From: Corallococcus macrosporus
GTDB taxonomy: Bacteria; Myxococcota; Myxococcia; Myxococcales; Myxococcaceae
Direction: 5' to 3'
DNA: 64,000 nt
NCBI RefSeq assembly: GCF_017302985.1
Contig: NZ_JAFIMU010000007.1
Location: 1,674,001-1,738,000, forward strand
Part shown: positions 24,359 to 35,317 of the stretch, piece after piece
Position numbering within the stretch: position 1 is the first letter of the stretch
Layout: each line of letters begins with the position of its first letter
Notes under the pieces: generated by a model
The model's input: only the letters and a program-made list of their open reading frames with translations
Told to the model about the DNA's origin: nothing
Database searches by the model: none
Program-made: the position numbers and the translations under genes

Positions 24359-26443
24359 CTACCGCACGGTGAACGGGCGCGAGTTCCCCGAGTACGGGTG
24401 CACGCGCCCGTCCCAGCCGGACTTCCAGTTGCCCTCGTGCACCAGCCGGTAGGTGCCCGGCGGCGTGTCCGGCGGGATGGGCCAGTCGATGCGCACCTTC
24501 GAGCACGCGAGCGTGGGCACGCAGTACTCGCGCTGCCAGTGGTACAGCGCGCCGCCCTCCCCGTCGTGCGCCACGTCCCGCCACACGCCGTCCGCCTGCC
24601 TCCGCTGCACGCGCAGGTAGGTGCCGCCCAGCTTCAGGTCATTGCGCGGATGGCCGCCCCAGAAGGTGACGCTCGCGGTGTCGCCGCGCGCGTAGGACGC
24701 CTTCGCCTCCTCCGCCACGGCGCCGAAGTCCACCCACAGCAGCTTGTCGTCGAACACCACGCCGGGCTGCAGCCCCACCACCGCCTTGCGCAGGTCGCGC
24801 GGCGTGGGCCCGGGCGCCACGGGCGCCCCTTCGCGCAGGCGGGTCGCGAGCCCCGTGAAGGACTGCTGTAGCGCCGCCAGCGTCCACGGGCCGAAGTGCG
24901 TGGACGCGCCCTCGTAGTCCTGGCGCGCGTACTCCTCGCGCGTAGCCACGTAGCCCGAGTAGTCATTGGCCGGCCCCGCGATGACCACGTCCGTCACGCC
25001 CGCGCCCTGCAGCTGCGCGCGCACCGTGTCGCGCAGCCGCCGGCCCGCCATGGTGGTCATCTCGAAGGGCACCGCCACCAGGGCCAGCGGTCCCACCGTC
25101 ACCAGCTGCAGCGGCAGCACCTCCGGCGACCACGGGTAGGGCTTCATCGCGCCCATCTCCAGGACGATGGGCTTCTCCCCCTGGCAGGGCGTGGTGACGG
25201 CGGCGCAGGTGAACTGGGTCCACACGTCGTGCACGGACTCGCACGTCGCCCCTTCCGAACCGAAGCCGGGCCCGTCCTCCGCGCCCGCGATCATGGACAG
25301 GCCGATGGCCGCGGGGCAGGTGCGGTGCGCGGTGCCATCCGCGAACGTGGGCGCGACGTCCACCGCGTCCATCTTCACGTAGGCGTGCCGGTAGTCCACG
25401 CCACCCATCACGGGCATCGCGGCGGTGGCCCACAGGTGCGCGGCGAAGTCGTACTGCTTCTTCGCGGAGAGGGCCGCGTCCTCGAAGTCGTTCGCGCCGC
25501 CGCCGTTGGTGCCGCCCAGGATGTTGGGCGTGACGTCGCCTTCATTCGAGTTGGCGAACGCCGCGACGAAGCTGTCCGGGCCTCCAGGCGTCAGCCCGCC
25601 CTGCCCCACCTCGAACGCGTGCGCCGCGAGCCCCTTGTTGTCGCCGCTGATGTAGTGGTTCGTGTTGCCGAAGGACGTGGCGTGCACCGCGAACCAGTTG
25701 ACGAGCCCCAGCTCGCGCCCGTCCGCGCCCGTCATCCGCAGCAGCGTCATGCGGGTGTCCACGTTGTCGGGATAGCGGGCGCGCTCGGCCTCCGGGTTGC
25801 GCAGGTAGGCCTCCGGTGAGCGGTTGGCGCTGGCGCCGCGCAGGTCGCCCGAGGCCAGCCGCAGCGAGCCCTCGGCCAGCCGGGCGTTCGCGCGCAGGAT
25901 GGAGTCCGTGATGCCGGAGACGATGGCCTCGAAGTTCTGGGGCACGAAGCCGAAGGTGGTCAGGTTGTAGAGCGTGTAGTGGCTGAAGCCGCCCGGCCCG
26001 GAGTGCGTGTGCGTGGCGCTGAGCAGCACGTTGTCGTCGGAGAACGTGTCCCCCAGCTTCGCGCGCAGCCGCTCCACCACCTGCTGCTTCACCGCCTGGA
26101 ACACCATGCCCAGGTCCGCGCTGACAAAGGCCACGCGCCGGCCGTTGCACGGCGAGGCGATGACGAACGCGCGCGAGTACAGCCGCAGGTGGATGCCCTC
26201 CGTCTTCTGGCCCACCTGCGCGTAGCCCATCATCCCCACCTCCGCCGCGGGGCCGGTGATGTCCGAGCGCGCCGCGCCGATGAGGAAGTTCGCGGAGTTC
26301 GCGCACGCGTTCGCCGCGGGCCCGGCGGGCATTTCGGCCGCGTCCGCCGTGGGCAGCCTCGGGGAAGCCCCCGGCCCCAGCGCCAGCACGGTGCCCAGCA
26401 GCAGCCCGAGCACGGGGACAAGGCGAGCGTTCAGCGTGCGCAT
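24359..26443 (-). CDS. Neutral ceramidase-like secreted hydrolase
   Basis: A 694-residue secreted enzyme of the neutral/alkaline non-lysosomal ceramidase family, which cleaves ceramide into sphingosine and fatty acid. It has a signal peptide (~1-36), HTHSGPGGF (zinc His pair) near 146, later HATSFGNTNH, and a C-terminal beta-sandwich from ~560. The catalytic hexapeptide known in the family as GDVSPN reads GDVTPN, with Thr305 at the place of the nucleophilic Ser; other landmarks are intact. The ATG at 26443 is clear from the signal peptide. In a predatory bacterium it may attack eukaryotic or own sphingolipids; several myxobacteria make ceramides themselves. Confidence 0.88.
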   Translation of the reverse strand: MRTLNARLVPVLGLLLGTVLALGPGASPRLPTADAAEMPAGPAANACANSANFLIGAARSDITGPAAEVGMMGYAQVGQKTEGIHLRLYSRAFVIASPCNGRRVAFVSADLGMVFQAVKQQVVERLRAKLGDTFSDDNVLLSATHTHSGPGGFSHYTLYNLTTFGFVPQNFEAIVSGITDSILRANARLAEGSLRLASGDLRGASANRSPEAYLRNPEAERARYPDNVDTRMTLLRMTGADGRELGLVNWFAVHATSFGNTNHYISGDNKGLAAHAFEVGQGGLTPGGPDSFVAAFANSNEGDVTPNILGGTNGGGANDFEDAALSAKKQYDFAAHLWATAAMPVMGGVDYRHAYVKMDAVDVAPTFADGTAHRTCPAAIGLSMIAGAEDGPGFGSEGATCESVHDVWTQFTCAAVTTPCQGEKPIVLEMGAMKPYPWSPEVLPLQLVTVGPLALVAVPFEMTTMAGRRLRDTVRAQLQGAGVTDVVIAGPANDYSGYVATREEYARQDYEGASTHFGPWTLAALQQSFTGLATRLREGAPVAPGPTPRDLRKAVVGLQPGVVFDDKLLWVDFGAVAEEAKASYARGDTASVTFWGGHPRNDLKLGGTYLRVQRRQADGVWRDVAHDGEGGALYHWQREYCVPTLACSKVRIDWPIPPDTPPGTYRLVHEGNWKSGWDGRVHPYSGNSRPFTVR

Positions 26444-26660
26444 GGCGTCCTCCACGGCCTCCGGAAAGAATGGGGCCCGGCGGCAAGGCAACCCCAGGGT
26501 GTCGCCATCATTTCCGCGAGGGCAGCACACACCGGGGCAGGCCGTCCGGCGCTCCACACTCGAACATGGGGGCGCGGCGGCTTCAGTCCAGTTCGCGGCA
26601 GCACGAGGCGCCGGGCACGCTCGGCCCGCTACCCCTGGCGGACGCGGAATGCGGGCTTCG

Positions 26661-28796
26661 TCAGGCCGCGCGTGAAGGCCGCGAGGCGTGCAGGGTGACG
26701 CGGAAGGTGGCGCCGTGGCCCGGCGTGGACTCCGCCGCGATGCTGCCGCCCAGCGCGCGCACGATGGTGTCGCAGATGGACAGGCCCAGGCCGGTGCCCT
26801 GGCCCGGTGCCTTGGTGGTGAAGAAGGGGTCGAAGATGCGGCGCAGCAGCTCCGGCGCGATGCCCCGGCCCGTGTCGCGCACGTCCACCAGGATGCGGCC
26901 GTCGTCGTCCACGCGGGTGATGAGCCGGATCTCGTGCTCGTCCGTGAAGCCTTCCGGAATGGCGTGCGCGGCGTTGATGACCAGGTTGAGGAACACCTGG
27001 AACAGCTTGCCCTCGTTGGCGCGCACCGTCGGCACGGTGCCGTACTGCTTCACCAGCCGGGCGCGCGGGCGGATCTCACTCGCGGCCATCTGCGCCACGG
27101 AGTCGAGCACGCGGTGCACGTCCACCGCCTCCTCGTGCGCGTCGTCCACGCGGGAGAAGACCTTGAGCTGGCGGACGATCTGCCGCATCCGCTCGGAGCC
27201 CTCGCGCGCGTCGTCCAGCACCTGCTGGTACTCCAGCAGCTCCTCGGTGCCCAGGGGCCGGGGCATGGGGCCCAGCGCGCGGTGCAGGAACTCCAGGTTG
27301 GAGAGCACGTAGGACAGCGGGTTGTTCAGCTCGTGCGCGATGCCCGCGGCCAGCATGCCCATGGAGGCCAGGCGGTCCCCCAGCATGAGCTGCGCCTGCA
27401 TGCGCTTGCGCTCGGTGAAGTCGCGCGCCACCGTCACGCGCGCGGGCACGCCGTCGAAGAGCACGCCCAGCGTCACCAGGTCCGCGCTCACCACCTGCCC
27501 GTCGCGGCGCACCAGGGGCACCTCGTGCGAGCGGGCCGCCAGCGCTCCGTCCTGCGCCTCCTCCAGGTGGCGGCGCGCCACCTCCTGGTCCTCGCGGCGC
27601 ACCAGGCCCAGCAGGTGCCGGCCCAGCAGCTCCGCCGGGTCCTGGTAGCCCAGGTAGTTGGCCATGGCCGGGTTCACCGACAGGAGCATGCCGTCCGTCG
27701 TGTGCACCACCACGGGGTCCGGGAAGCCTTCGATGAGCAGGTGGAAGCCCGCCTCCGTGCGGCGCAGCGCCGTCTCCGTGCGCATGCGCAGCGCGTCCGT
27801 GGTGTGCTGCTCCAGCGCCAGCGACAGCGCGCCGGCCGCGCCGGAGAGCAGCTTCACCTCCACGTGCGACCAGGGCCGCGCGTCGTCGCAGTTGTCGAAG
27901 CCGATGAAGCCGAACGGCTCGCCGTGCACCACCAGGGGCAGCACCAGCAGCGAGCGGATGCCCTGCGCCACCAGCACCCGCGCGTTGTCCGCGCCGAAGT
28001 CCTCCGGCTTGCCCTGCACGGCCTCGCCCCGGTGCAGCTGCTCCAGCTGTTGCAGCACGAAGGCCTGATCCACCGGCCACGCCTGCGTGTCCGGGTTGTC
28101 CAGCTCGCGCGAGATGCCGGGCGCGCACCACTCCGCGCGCTGGGACTGGAGCATCCGGCCGGAGGCGTCGCGGTGGAACTCGAAGACGTAGGCGCGGCTG
28201 GCGCCCGCGACGCGGCCCAGCGGCTCCAGGATGGAGTTGTAGAGGTCCGCGGCGGCCTCCGGCGCGAGCAGCCGCCGCTGCACCTCCACCATCGCGCCCA
28301 GGTAGCGCTCACGCGTGGCGGCGGCCTCTTCCGCCAGCCTGCGCGGCGTGACGTCCACCAGCGTGCCCAGCACGCCGCCCAGGTGCTCCGGGTCACCCGT
28401 CGCGGACAGCTCCACCCAGCGCGGCTGGGGGCCGCCCGACGACAGCCGCAGCTCCAGCCGCGAGGGCACGTCCGTGCGCGCGCTCGCCGTGCGCAGCAGC
28501 GCGCGCGCCTGGTCGCGGTCCTCCGGGTGGAACAGCTCCACCAGGGCGCGGCCGGTCCACGCGTGCACGGGTGCGCCCACCAGGCGCTCCCAGGCGGGGC
28601 TCGCCAGGATGAGGCGGCCCGCGGCGTCCAGCTCGAAGAGCACCTCGCGAAGAAGGGAGCCCGCTCGCAGGAAGCGACGGGTGTCCACGAGGTCGCTCGC
28701 CACGGAGGACTGCCCCGGCGCGGCGACGTTTCCCGTCTCGCGTTGCTCCTGCGACACCGCGGCCTCCTTCAGCACGAATGAAACGGACTCAGCCAT
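26661..28796 (-). CDS. PAS-GAF-PAS sensor histidine kinase
   Basis: A 711-residue soluble kinase. Order: PAS (~45-160), GAF (~175-345, with the FIGFDNCDDARPW family hallmark), second PAS (~365-480), HisKA with His488 (AAGIAHELNNPLSYV) and HATPase (NLVINAAHAIPEG, DTGRGIAPE, GQGTGLGLSIC). No transmembrane helix, so it should sense a cytoplasmic signal through cofactors or small ligands. The ATG at 28796 is used; a GTG at 28814 is in frame. No response regulator adjacent. Downstream on the same strand is the ceramidase gene after 217 bases. Confidence 0.88.
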   Translation of the reverse strand: MAESVSFVLKEAAVSQEQRETGNVAAPGQSSVASDLVDTRRFLRAGSLLREVLFELDAAGRLILASPAWERLVGAPVHAWTGRALVELFHPEDRDQARALLRTASARTDVPSRLELRLSSGGPQPRWVELSATGDPEHLGGVLGTLVDVTPRRLAEEAAATRERYLGAMVEVQRRLLAPEAAADLYNSILEPLGRVAGASRAYVFEFHRDASGRMLQSQRAEWCAPGISRELDNPDTQAWPVDQAFVLQQLEQLHRGEAVQGKPEDFGADNARVLVAQGIRSLLVLPLVVHGEPFGFIGFDNCDDARPWSHVEVKLLSGAAGALSLALEQHTTDALRMRTETALRRTEAGFHLLIEGFPDPVVVHTTDGMLLSVNPAMANYLGYQDPAELLGRHLLGLVRREDQEVARRHLEEAQDGALAARSHEVPLVRRDGQVVSADLVTLGVLFDGVPARVTVARDFTERKRMQAQLMLGDRLASMGMLAAGIAHELNNPLSYVLSNLEFLHRALGPMPRPLGTEELLEYQQVLDDAREGSERMRQIVRQLKVFSRVDDAHEEAVDVHRVLDSVAQMAASEIRPRARLVKQYGTVPTVRANEGKLFQVFLNLVINAAHAIPEGFTDEHEIRLITRVDDDGRILVDVRDTGRGIAPELLRRIFDPFFTTKAPGQGTGLGLSICDTIVRALGGSIAAESTPGHGATFRVTLHASRPSRAA

Positions 28797-28908
28797 GAAC
28801 GCGAGGATTCCCACCCGGTGCGTCCGGGGCCGGGTCCTCTCTCCGTCTCACCGCGGGCTGAAGCATAAGTCGGTCGAATGTTTCAAAGTCAATGGACCCA
28901 CCGGGGAC

Positions 28909-29577
28909 TCAAGGGTTTCCCTCGGAGTCAGGGGGCTCCCAGCCCCCGGGGATTCCGGAACGCGGGCGTTGACGCCGGTCTCCAAGCAGGCGGGCAGGCA
29001 CTCCACCGACGATGGCCCACGGGGGCACGTCGCGGGTGACGACAGCGCCCATTCCAATCACCGCGTGGTCACCCACGGTGACGCCGTCGGTGATGCCCGC
29101 GTTGGCGCCCACCCAGACGTCCTGGCCGATCACGATGCCCTTCGACGTGACGGGCTGCTCCCGCACGGGGCGGTCCGGCGCCAGCCCGTGGTCGAAGGCG
29201 TAGAGCGTCGCGCCGGTGGCGATGCGGCTGCCCTCGCCGATGCGGATGCCGCACGCGCCGCCGTCCAGGCTGACGCGCGCGTTGAGGCTGACGCGCGGCC
29301 CCAGCACCACCGGCCCGTGCACGAAGGCATCCGCGCCAATGCTGCACCCCGGTCCAATGCGCACCGTGCGGCCGGGCTCCGCGAAGATGCGCGCCTCCGG
29401 AGCAATGAAACATCCTTCGGCGATTTCAACCGTCTCCAGCGCGCGCAGGCGGTCCTGCACCTCGCGCTGCCAGGCCTCGGCCCACTCGCGGTGGCGCGGC
29501 TTGAGACTGAAGTAGAGCCACGGCATCCACGACAGCCGCAGCTTGTGCTGTTCACGGCGTTGCGCTTCCAGGTCCAC
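28909..29577 (-). CDS. Left-handed beta-helix acyltransferase
   Basis: A 222-residue hexapeptide-repeat O-acetyltransferase. Isoleucine-patch repeats run from ~50 to 190 ([59 protein letters not shown]) with the likely catalytic His130 in YAFDHG and the usual [17 protein letters not shown] end. The ~45-residue N-terminal helix is amphipathic. Enzymes of this type acetylate sugars of polysaccharides, LPS or antibiotics. GTG start at 29577. It lies 26 bases after the deacetylase-like gene, and they are probably co-transcribed. Sugar substrate unknown. Confidence 0.85.
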   Translation of the reverse strand: MDLEAQRREQHKLRLSWMPWLYFSLKPRHREWAEAWQREVQDRLRALETVEIAEGCFIAPEARIFAEPGRTVRIGPGCSIGADAFVHGPVVLGPRVSLNARVSLDGGACGIRIGEGSRIATGATLYAFDHGLAPDRPVREQPVTSKGIVIGQDVWVGANAGITDGVTVGDHAVIGMGAVVTRDVPPWAIVGGVPARLLGDRRQRPRSGIPGGWEPPDSEGNP

Positions 29578-29603
29578 GCCGGATGACTACCACGGGCGCG
29601 GCG

Positions 29604-31373
<1,770 letters not shown>

Positions 31374-31476
31374 CCGCGCCTCGCGGGCGGCTGGGGACGG
31401 CGGGCGTTCACGGGGGCGCGGGACATGGTGGAGGTGCAGACCCCTTCATCCTGCGTAGGGGGCGTGAGCGCAAGGC

Positions 31477-32205
31477 TCATTCCACGGGGCGCTGGGCCTC
31501 CTCGCGCAGGGCGGGGCTGCGGCGGCGCACGGTGCGGGCGGCGACGGTGACGAAGAGGGCCCACGCGAGCCCGGCCACCCAGCCGCCGAGCACGTCCGAG
31601 GGGTAGTGCACGCCCAGGTACACGCGGGTGCAGCCCACGAGCACGGACAGAATCAGGGCCACGGTGAGGAGGTACACCTTCACGCGGCGGTGCTCGGCGA
31701 ACTGGGCCAGCAGCGCGCCCAGCGTGAGGTAGGTGATGGCGGACAGCATCGCGTGGCCGCTGGGGAAGCTGGTGGACATGGTCTCGGTGAGGTGGGGCAC
31801 CACCGAGGGGCGCGGGCGGTGGAACAGGTTCTTGAGCAGCGCGTTGAGGATCCACCCGCCGACGATGGAGGCCAGGACGAACAGGCTGGTGCGGTAGCGG
31901 CGGGCCACGACCAGGAAGCCGCACACGGCCGCGGTGAGCAGCGACAGCACGGGGAAGCCGCCCAGCGACGTCACGTCGCGAGCGGTCTCCGCCAGCCACC
32001 ACGGCCCGCGAGGCAGCGCGGGGTCCTCCTCACGGCGCAGGGAGCGCACGATGCGCTCGTCGATGTCCTGCGTGTCGCCCTCATGCACCTCGTCCGACAG
32101 GACGACGAAGCCCAGGACGCACGCGACCACCAGCAACAGCAACCCCAGGGGCCGCGTCACCATCGCATCCCAACCCGACAACCACCGCCAAGGCCCTCGT
32201 GACAT
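31477..32205 (-). CDS. PAP2-family membrane phosphatase
   Basis: A 242-residue polytopic phosphatase with the three acid-phosphatase motifs: KNLFHRPRP (~121-129), SFPSGHAM (~146-153) and GCTRVYLGVHYPSDVLGG (~188-205), plus six transmembrane helices. Enzymes of this group dephosphorylate undecaprenyl pyrophosphate, phosphatidic acid or phosphatidylglycerophosphate at the outer face of the inner membrane. Without more context the lipid cannot be named. The ATG at 32205 is used; an in-frame ATG at 32163 is an alternative. It precedes the deacetylase-like gene by 103 bases. Confidence 0.88.
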   Translation of the reverse strand: MSRGPWRWLSGWDAMVTRPLGLLLLVVACVLGFVVLSDEVHEGDTQDIDERIVRSLRREEDPALPRGPWWLAETARDVTSLGGFPVLSLLTAAVCGFLVVARRYRTSLFVLASIVGGWILNALLKNLFHRPRPSVVPHLTETMSTSFPSGHAMLSAITYLTLGALLAQFAEHRRVKVYLLTVALILSVLVGCTRVYLGVHYPSDVLGGWVAGLAWALFVTVAARTVRRRSPALREEAQRPVE

Positions 32206-32281
32206 GGCCGTGACTTAAGGCAGCGGGTGCGGGCTGGCCACGGGCTTTTCGCCGCGAGTGTCCGGCAGGCTCCAGGTGCGC

Positions 32282-32713
32282 TCAGGGATGTTCGACGGAC
32301 AGGCCCAGGGCTTCCGCGCCCGCGGCCTTCGCGCCGTCGAGGGCGCGGATGAGCTGTGCATATGGGGCGCGGGCGTCCGGCTGGAAGAACAGGCCGCGCT
32401 GTCCCTGGGGACGGGCCTCCAGGAAGGCCTTCAGGCGCGCGACATACTCCGCCTCGCTCACGGGCTGGCCCTCCAGCAGGAGCGTGCCGTCCGCGGTGAG
32501 GCGCACGAGGCCGGGGGCCAGCTCCTTCGTGGCCGGGGCTTCGGCGGTCGCGGGCTCCTGGGAGGGGAGCTGGAGGGCGAACTCGCCGCGCATGAGTGGG
32601 GTGACGACCATGAAGATGATCAGCAGCACGAGCACCACGTCCACGAGCGGCGTGACGTTGATGTCCGACTGGAGTCCGGACTGGGGCTTCACGATGGAGC
32701 GTCTGGAGCGCAT
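32282..32713 (-). CDS. ExbD/TolR-family protein (copy 2)
   Basis: A 143-residue protein with one transmembrane helix (~20-40) carrying the channel Asp in the TPLVDVVLVLLIIF segment and a periplasmic domain. ExbD/TolR proteins use the proton gradient together with ExbB/TolQ to energise TonB or Tol. No exbB, tolQ or tonB gene is in the window, so partners are elsewhere. Its N-terminal 20+ residues are identical to the adjacent paralogue and the DNA is nearly identical there. Between the helix and the folded domain is a PA/EAPAT linker. Confidence 0.88.
   Translation of the reverse strand: MRSRRSIVKPQSGLQSDINVTPLVDVVLVLLIIFMVVTPLMRGEFALQLPSQEPATAEAPATKELAPGLVRLTADGTLLLEGQPVSEAEYVARLKAFLEARPQGQRGLFFQPDARAPYAQLIRALDGAKAAGAEALGLSVEHP
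32598..32665. repeat. 68-nt near-identical direct repeat, unit 1
   Basis: 66 of 68 bases match 33035-33102. The repeat covers the membrane-helix codons of the two exbD-like genes, starting GGGGTGACGACC and ending GATGTC on the plus strand. The flanking gene parts are much more diverged. Confidence 0.85.
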
Positions 32714-32727
32714 GGTGGGTTCTCCCT

Positions 32728-33141
32728 TCAGTTCTTCTTCATGGAGACGCCGAGGGACACCTTGCGAGCGCCGGCATCGCGCGACTGCTGGAGGACGCCG
32801 AGCACGTCGCCGCAGGTCAGCGCCTCATCCGCCTTGAGCAGCAGCTTGCGTTCGGGCTGGGCGCGCAGCTCCTGCTGGACGCGTTCCTGGAAGGAGGCCG
32901 CGTCCGGGAAGGCGTCGGTGTCGACGAACAGCGCCTTGTCGGCGGTGAGGGAGAACACGAGCGGCTCGGGCTTGTCGCGATGTTCTCCTTCAGCGGCGGT
33001 GGGCAGGGTGACGTCCTTGCCCTGCTGGGTCATCGGGGTGACGACCATGAAGATGATGAGCAGCACCAGCACCACGTCCACGAGCGGCGTGACGTTGATG
33101 TCTGCCTTCACTCCGCCCCTGCTTCCCACGGCCATTCCCAT
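32728..33141 (-). CDS. ExbD/TolR-family protein (copy 1)
   Basis: A 137-residue paralogue of the ExbD-like protein that follows 14 bases downstream. Same single helix with the proton-carrying Asp (TPLVDVV), followed by a periplasmic domain with a Cys (EALTCGDVLGVL). The ATG at 33141 is preferred because GGAGG sits 6 bases upstream. Tandem ExbD pairs occur in TonB-like systems where the two proteins form a heterodimer inside an ExbB pentamer; that arrangement is inferred here. The ExbB/TonB partners are not in the window. Confidence 0.88.
   Translation of the reverse strand: MGMAVGSRGGVKADINVTPLVDVVLVLLIIFMVVTPMTQQGKDVTLPTAAEGEHRDKPEPLVFSLTADKALFVDTDAFPDAASFQERVQQELRAQPERKLLLKADEALTCGDVLGVLQQSRDAGARKVSLGVSMKKN
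33035..33102. repeat. 68-nt near-identical direct repeat, unit 2
   Basis: Second copy of the unit at 32598-32665, in the helix of the first exbD-like gene. The 437-base spacing equals one gene, so recombination between the copies would delete or fuse one paralogue. Confidence 0.85.
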
Positions 33142-33246
33142 GCAAGACCTCCGCGAGTCCGACGCCATGGGACCACGGCTCCGGGGAGCCGTTGGCCGTG
33201 GGCACCCGGTGGTTCGGTCATGGTTCGGTCACGGGCGCCGCGTTCG

Positions 33247-33759
33247 TCAGACGTCCTGATAGGCGTAGGGCACGTCGGGGAAGTGGGGCCTCGCCTGGCC
33301 TTCAATGAATACGTCTGGACCGACCATGCGTGCCGCACCGACGGTGTTGAGAACGAAGCCAGGGCCCGTGGGGACGCCGTCGTCGAACCAGTGCAGCAGC
33401 AACTCGTGAGCGAAGAAGTCGAGGACAGGTGGGGCCGTCAACGGATCCGCAAGCGCGCGTGCCGGCTCGGGCCAGTCCAGGGCACGCAATGCCTGATCCA
33501 ATGGATCCTCTGGCGCCGGAAAGCGCTGATGGTCCTCAACCAGGCCGGCCCAATGCTGCTCGAGCAGCGCCACGGCGTAGGCGCCAGGCAGAATGACTTC
33601 ATAGCGAACCTCAACGATGCCGGGTGTCCTCCAGTGCTGGCTGAAGTTCAGGGTGCGAACGCGCAATGCGTCGACCCCCACAGGGCGTCCCTCCACGATG
33701 TAGCTCGACTTGTGGTGCACCCCGGAGAAGCGGGGCCGCCACTCGTTCTGGTAGGCCAT
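33247..33759 (-). CDS. Hypothetical protein
   Basis: A 170-residue soluble protein, not recognised. It is rich in aromatic residues and Pro, with segments such as GVHHKSSYIVEGRPVGVDALRV and FAHELLLHWFDDGVPTGPGF; the N-terminal part looks beta-rich and the middle helical. The ATG at 33759 has a consensus AGGAGG 5 bases upstream, so it is a real gene. It uses more A/T-ending codons (GTA, ATT, GAA) than its neighbours, which hints at recent acquisition. No signal peptide. Confidence 0.72.
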   Translation of the reverse strand: MAYQNEWRPRFSGVHHKSSYIVEGRPVGVDALRVRTLNFSQHWRTPGIVEVRYEVILPGAYAVALLEQHWAGLVEDHQRFPAPEDPLDQALRALDWPEPARALADPLTAPPVLDFFAHELLLHWFDDGVPTGPGFVLNTVGAARMVGPDVFIEGQARPHFPDVPYAYQDV

Positions 33760-33903
33760 GGATCCTCCTGCCGTACGATACGGGAGTGGGATGGCCGACT
33801 GCTGAAGCGGCGTACGCCCCTGGACGCTCTGCCCCGGGAGGCATTGTCAGGGGTGCGTGGCCTGTTATCACCCGGAGTCGTTCGCCCCGGGAGGCACCCG
33901 CAC

Positions 33904-35310
33904 ATGGCCATCGCCACCATCAGCCCCACCACCGGCAAGACGCTGCGCACCTTCGACGTGCTGTCGTCCCAGGAGCTGGAGCGCAAGCTGCAACGGGCCG
34001 CGGACACGTTCCGCTCCTACCGCGAGACGTCCTTCGCCGACCGCGCCCGCTGGATGCGCCGCGCCGCTGAAATCCTCGAGGTCGAGGCCGACCGCTTCGG
34101 CCGCATGATGACGGAGGAGATGGGCAAGCCCCTGGAGGCAGCCAAGGCGGAGTCCATCAAGAGCGCCACCGCGTGCCGCTACTACGTCACCCGCGCGGAG
34201 AAGCTCCTGCGCGACACGCCCATCGACGTGGATGGCGACACCGCCTTCGTGCGCTACCAGCCGCTGGGGCCCGTGCTGGCCATCATGCCGTGGAACTTCC
34301 CCTTCTGGCAGGTCGTGCGCTTCGCCGCCCCCGCCCTCATGGCCGGCAACGTGGGCCTGCTCAAGCACGCCAGCAACGTGCCCCAGTGCGCCCTCGCACT
34401 CGAAGAGATCTTCCGCACCGCCGGCTTCCCCGAGGGCGCCTTCCAGTCCCTGTTCATCGAGACGTCGGAGGTGAACCGCGTCATCGAGGATCCGCGCGTG
34501 AAGGCCGTCACCCTCACCGGCAGCGAGGGCGCGGGCCGCGCGGTCGGCGCCGCCGCGGGCCGGGCCATCAAGAAGGTCGTCCTGGAGCTGGGCGGCAGCG
34601 ACCCGTTCATCGTCATGCCCAGCGCGGACCTGGACAAGGCCGTGCACACCGCCGTCTCCGCGCGCCTCATCAACAACGGCCAGTCCTGCATCGCCGCCAA
34701 GCGCTTCATCGTCGCGGATCCCATCGCGCAGGAGTTCGAGCGCCGCTTCGTGGAGCGCATGAAGACCATGGTGGTCGGCGACCCCATGGACCCGAAGACG
34801 GACGTCGGTCCGCTCGCCACGCCCGGCATCCTGGAAGGGCTGCACGCGCAGGTGCAGGAGAGCGTGAAGGCCGGCACCCGGCTGCTGCTGGGCGGCAAGC
34901 CCCAGGGCGGCCCCGGCAACTTCTACCCGCCCACCGTCCTGGCGGATCCGCCGCCCAAGGCACCCGCGTTCCACGACGAGCTCTTCGGCCCCGTGGCCAC
35001 GCTGCTGCGCGCCCGCGACCTGGAGCACGCCATCGAGCTGGCCAACGCGACGCCCTTCGGCCTGGGCGCCAGCGTGTGGACGCAGGACGCGAACGAGCAG
35101 CGCCGGTTCATCGACGGCATCGACGCCGGCATGGTGTTCGTCAACGCGCTCGTCGCGTCCGACGCGCGCCTGCCCTTCGGCGGCGTGAAGCACTCCGGCC
35201 ACGGCCGCGAGCTGGCCGACCTGGGCATCCGCGAGTTCGTCAACGCGAAGACCGTGCGCATCACCAGCGCGTCCGGCGCACCGCCGCCGTCCAAGCACGC
35301 GGGCGAGTAA
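33904..35310 (+). CDS. Succinate-semialdehyde dehydrogenase-type ALDH
   Basis: A 468-residue NAD(P)-dependent aldehyde dehydrogenase of the succinate-semialdehyde dehydrogenase branch. It has the MPWNFPFWQV cofactor loop, LTGSEGAG nucleotide-binding segment, Glu228 (LELGGSDP) and catalytic Cys262 (NNGQSC followed by IAAKRF, the form typical of GabD2-like enzymes), and FGGVKHSGHGRELADLGIREFVN near the end. It should oxidise succinate semialdehyde to succinate in GABA catabolism or a bypass of the citric-acid cycle; other short semialdehydes are possible. ATG at 33904. No transaminase gene nearby. It converges on the coiled-coil gene with a 7-base gap. Confidence 0.88.
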   Translation: MAIATISPTTGKTLRTFDVLSSQELERKLQRAADTFRSYRETSFADRARWMRRAAEILEVEADRFGRMMTEEMGKPLEAAKAESIKSATACRYYVTRAEKLLRDTPIDVDGDTAFVRYQPLGPVLAIMPWNFPFWQVVRFAAPALMAGNVGLLKHASNVPQCALALEEIFRTAGFPEGAFQSLFIETSEVNRVIEDPRVKAVTLTGSEGAGRAVGAAAGRAIKKVVLELGGSDPFIVMPSADLDKAVHTAVSARLINNGQSCIAAKRFIVADPIAQEFERRFVERMKTMVVGDPMDPKTDVGPLATPGILEGLHAQVQESVKAGTRLLLGGKPQGGPGNFYPPTVLADPPPKAPAFHDELFGPVATLLRARDLEHAIELANATPFGLGASVWTQDANEQRRFIDGIDAGMVFVNALVASDARLPFGGVKHSGHGRELADLGIREFVNAKTVRITSASGAPPPSKHAGE

Positions 35311-35317
35311 CGCGGCT

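Noticed and set aside
28931-28947. GGGGGCT-CCC-AGCCCCC hairpin
   Set aside because: It lies inside the coding end of the acyltransferase gene and codes for its Pro/Gly tail, so it is probably incidental.
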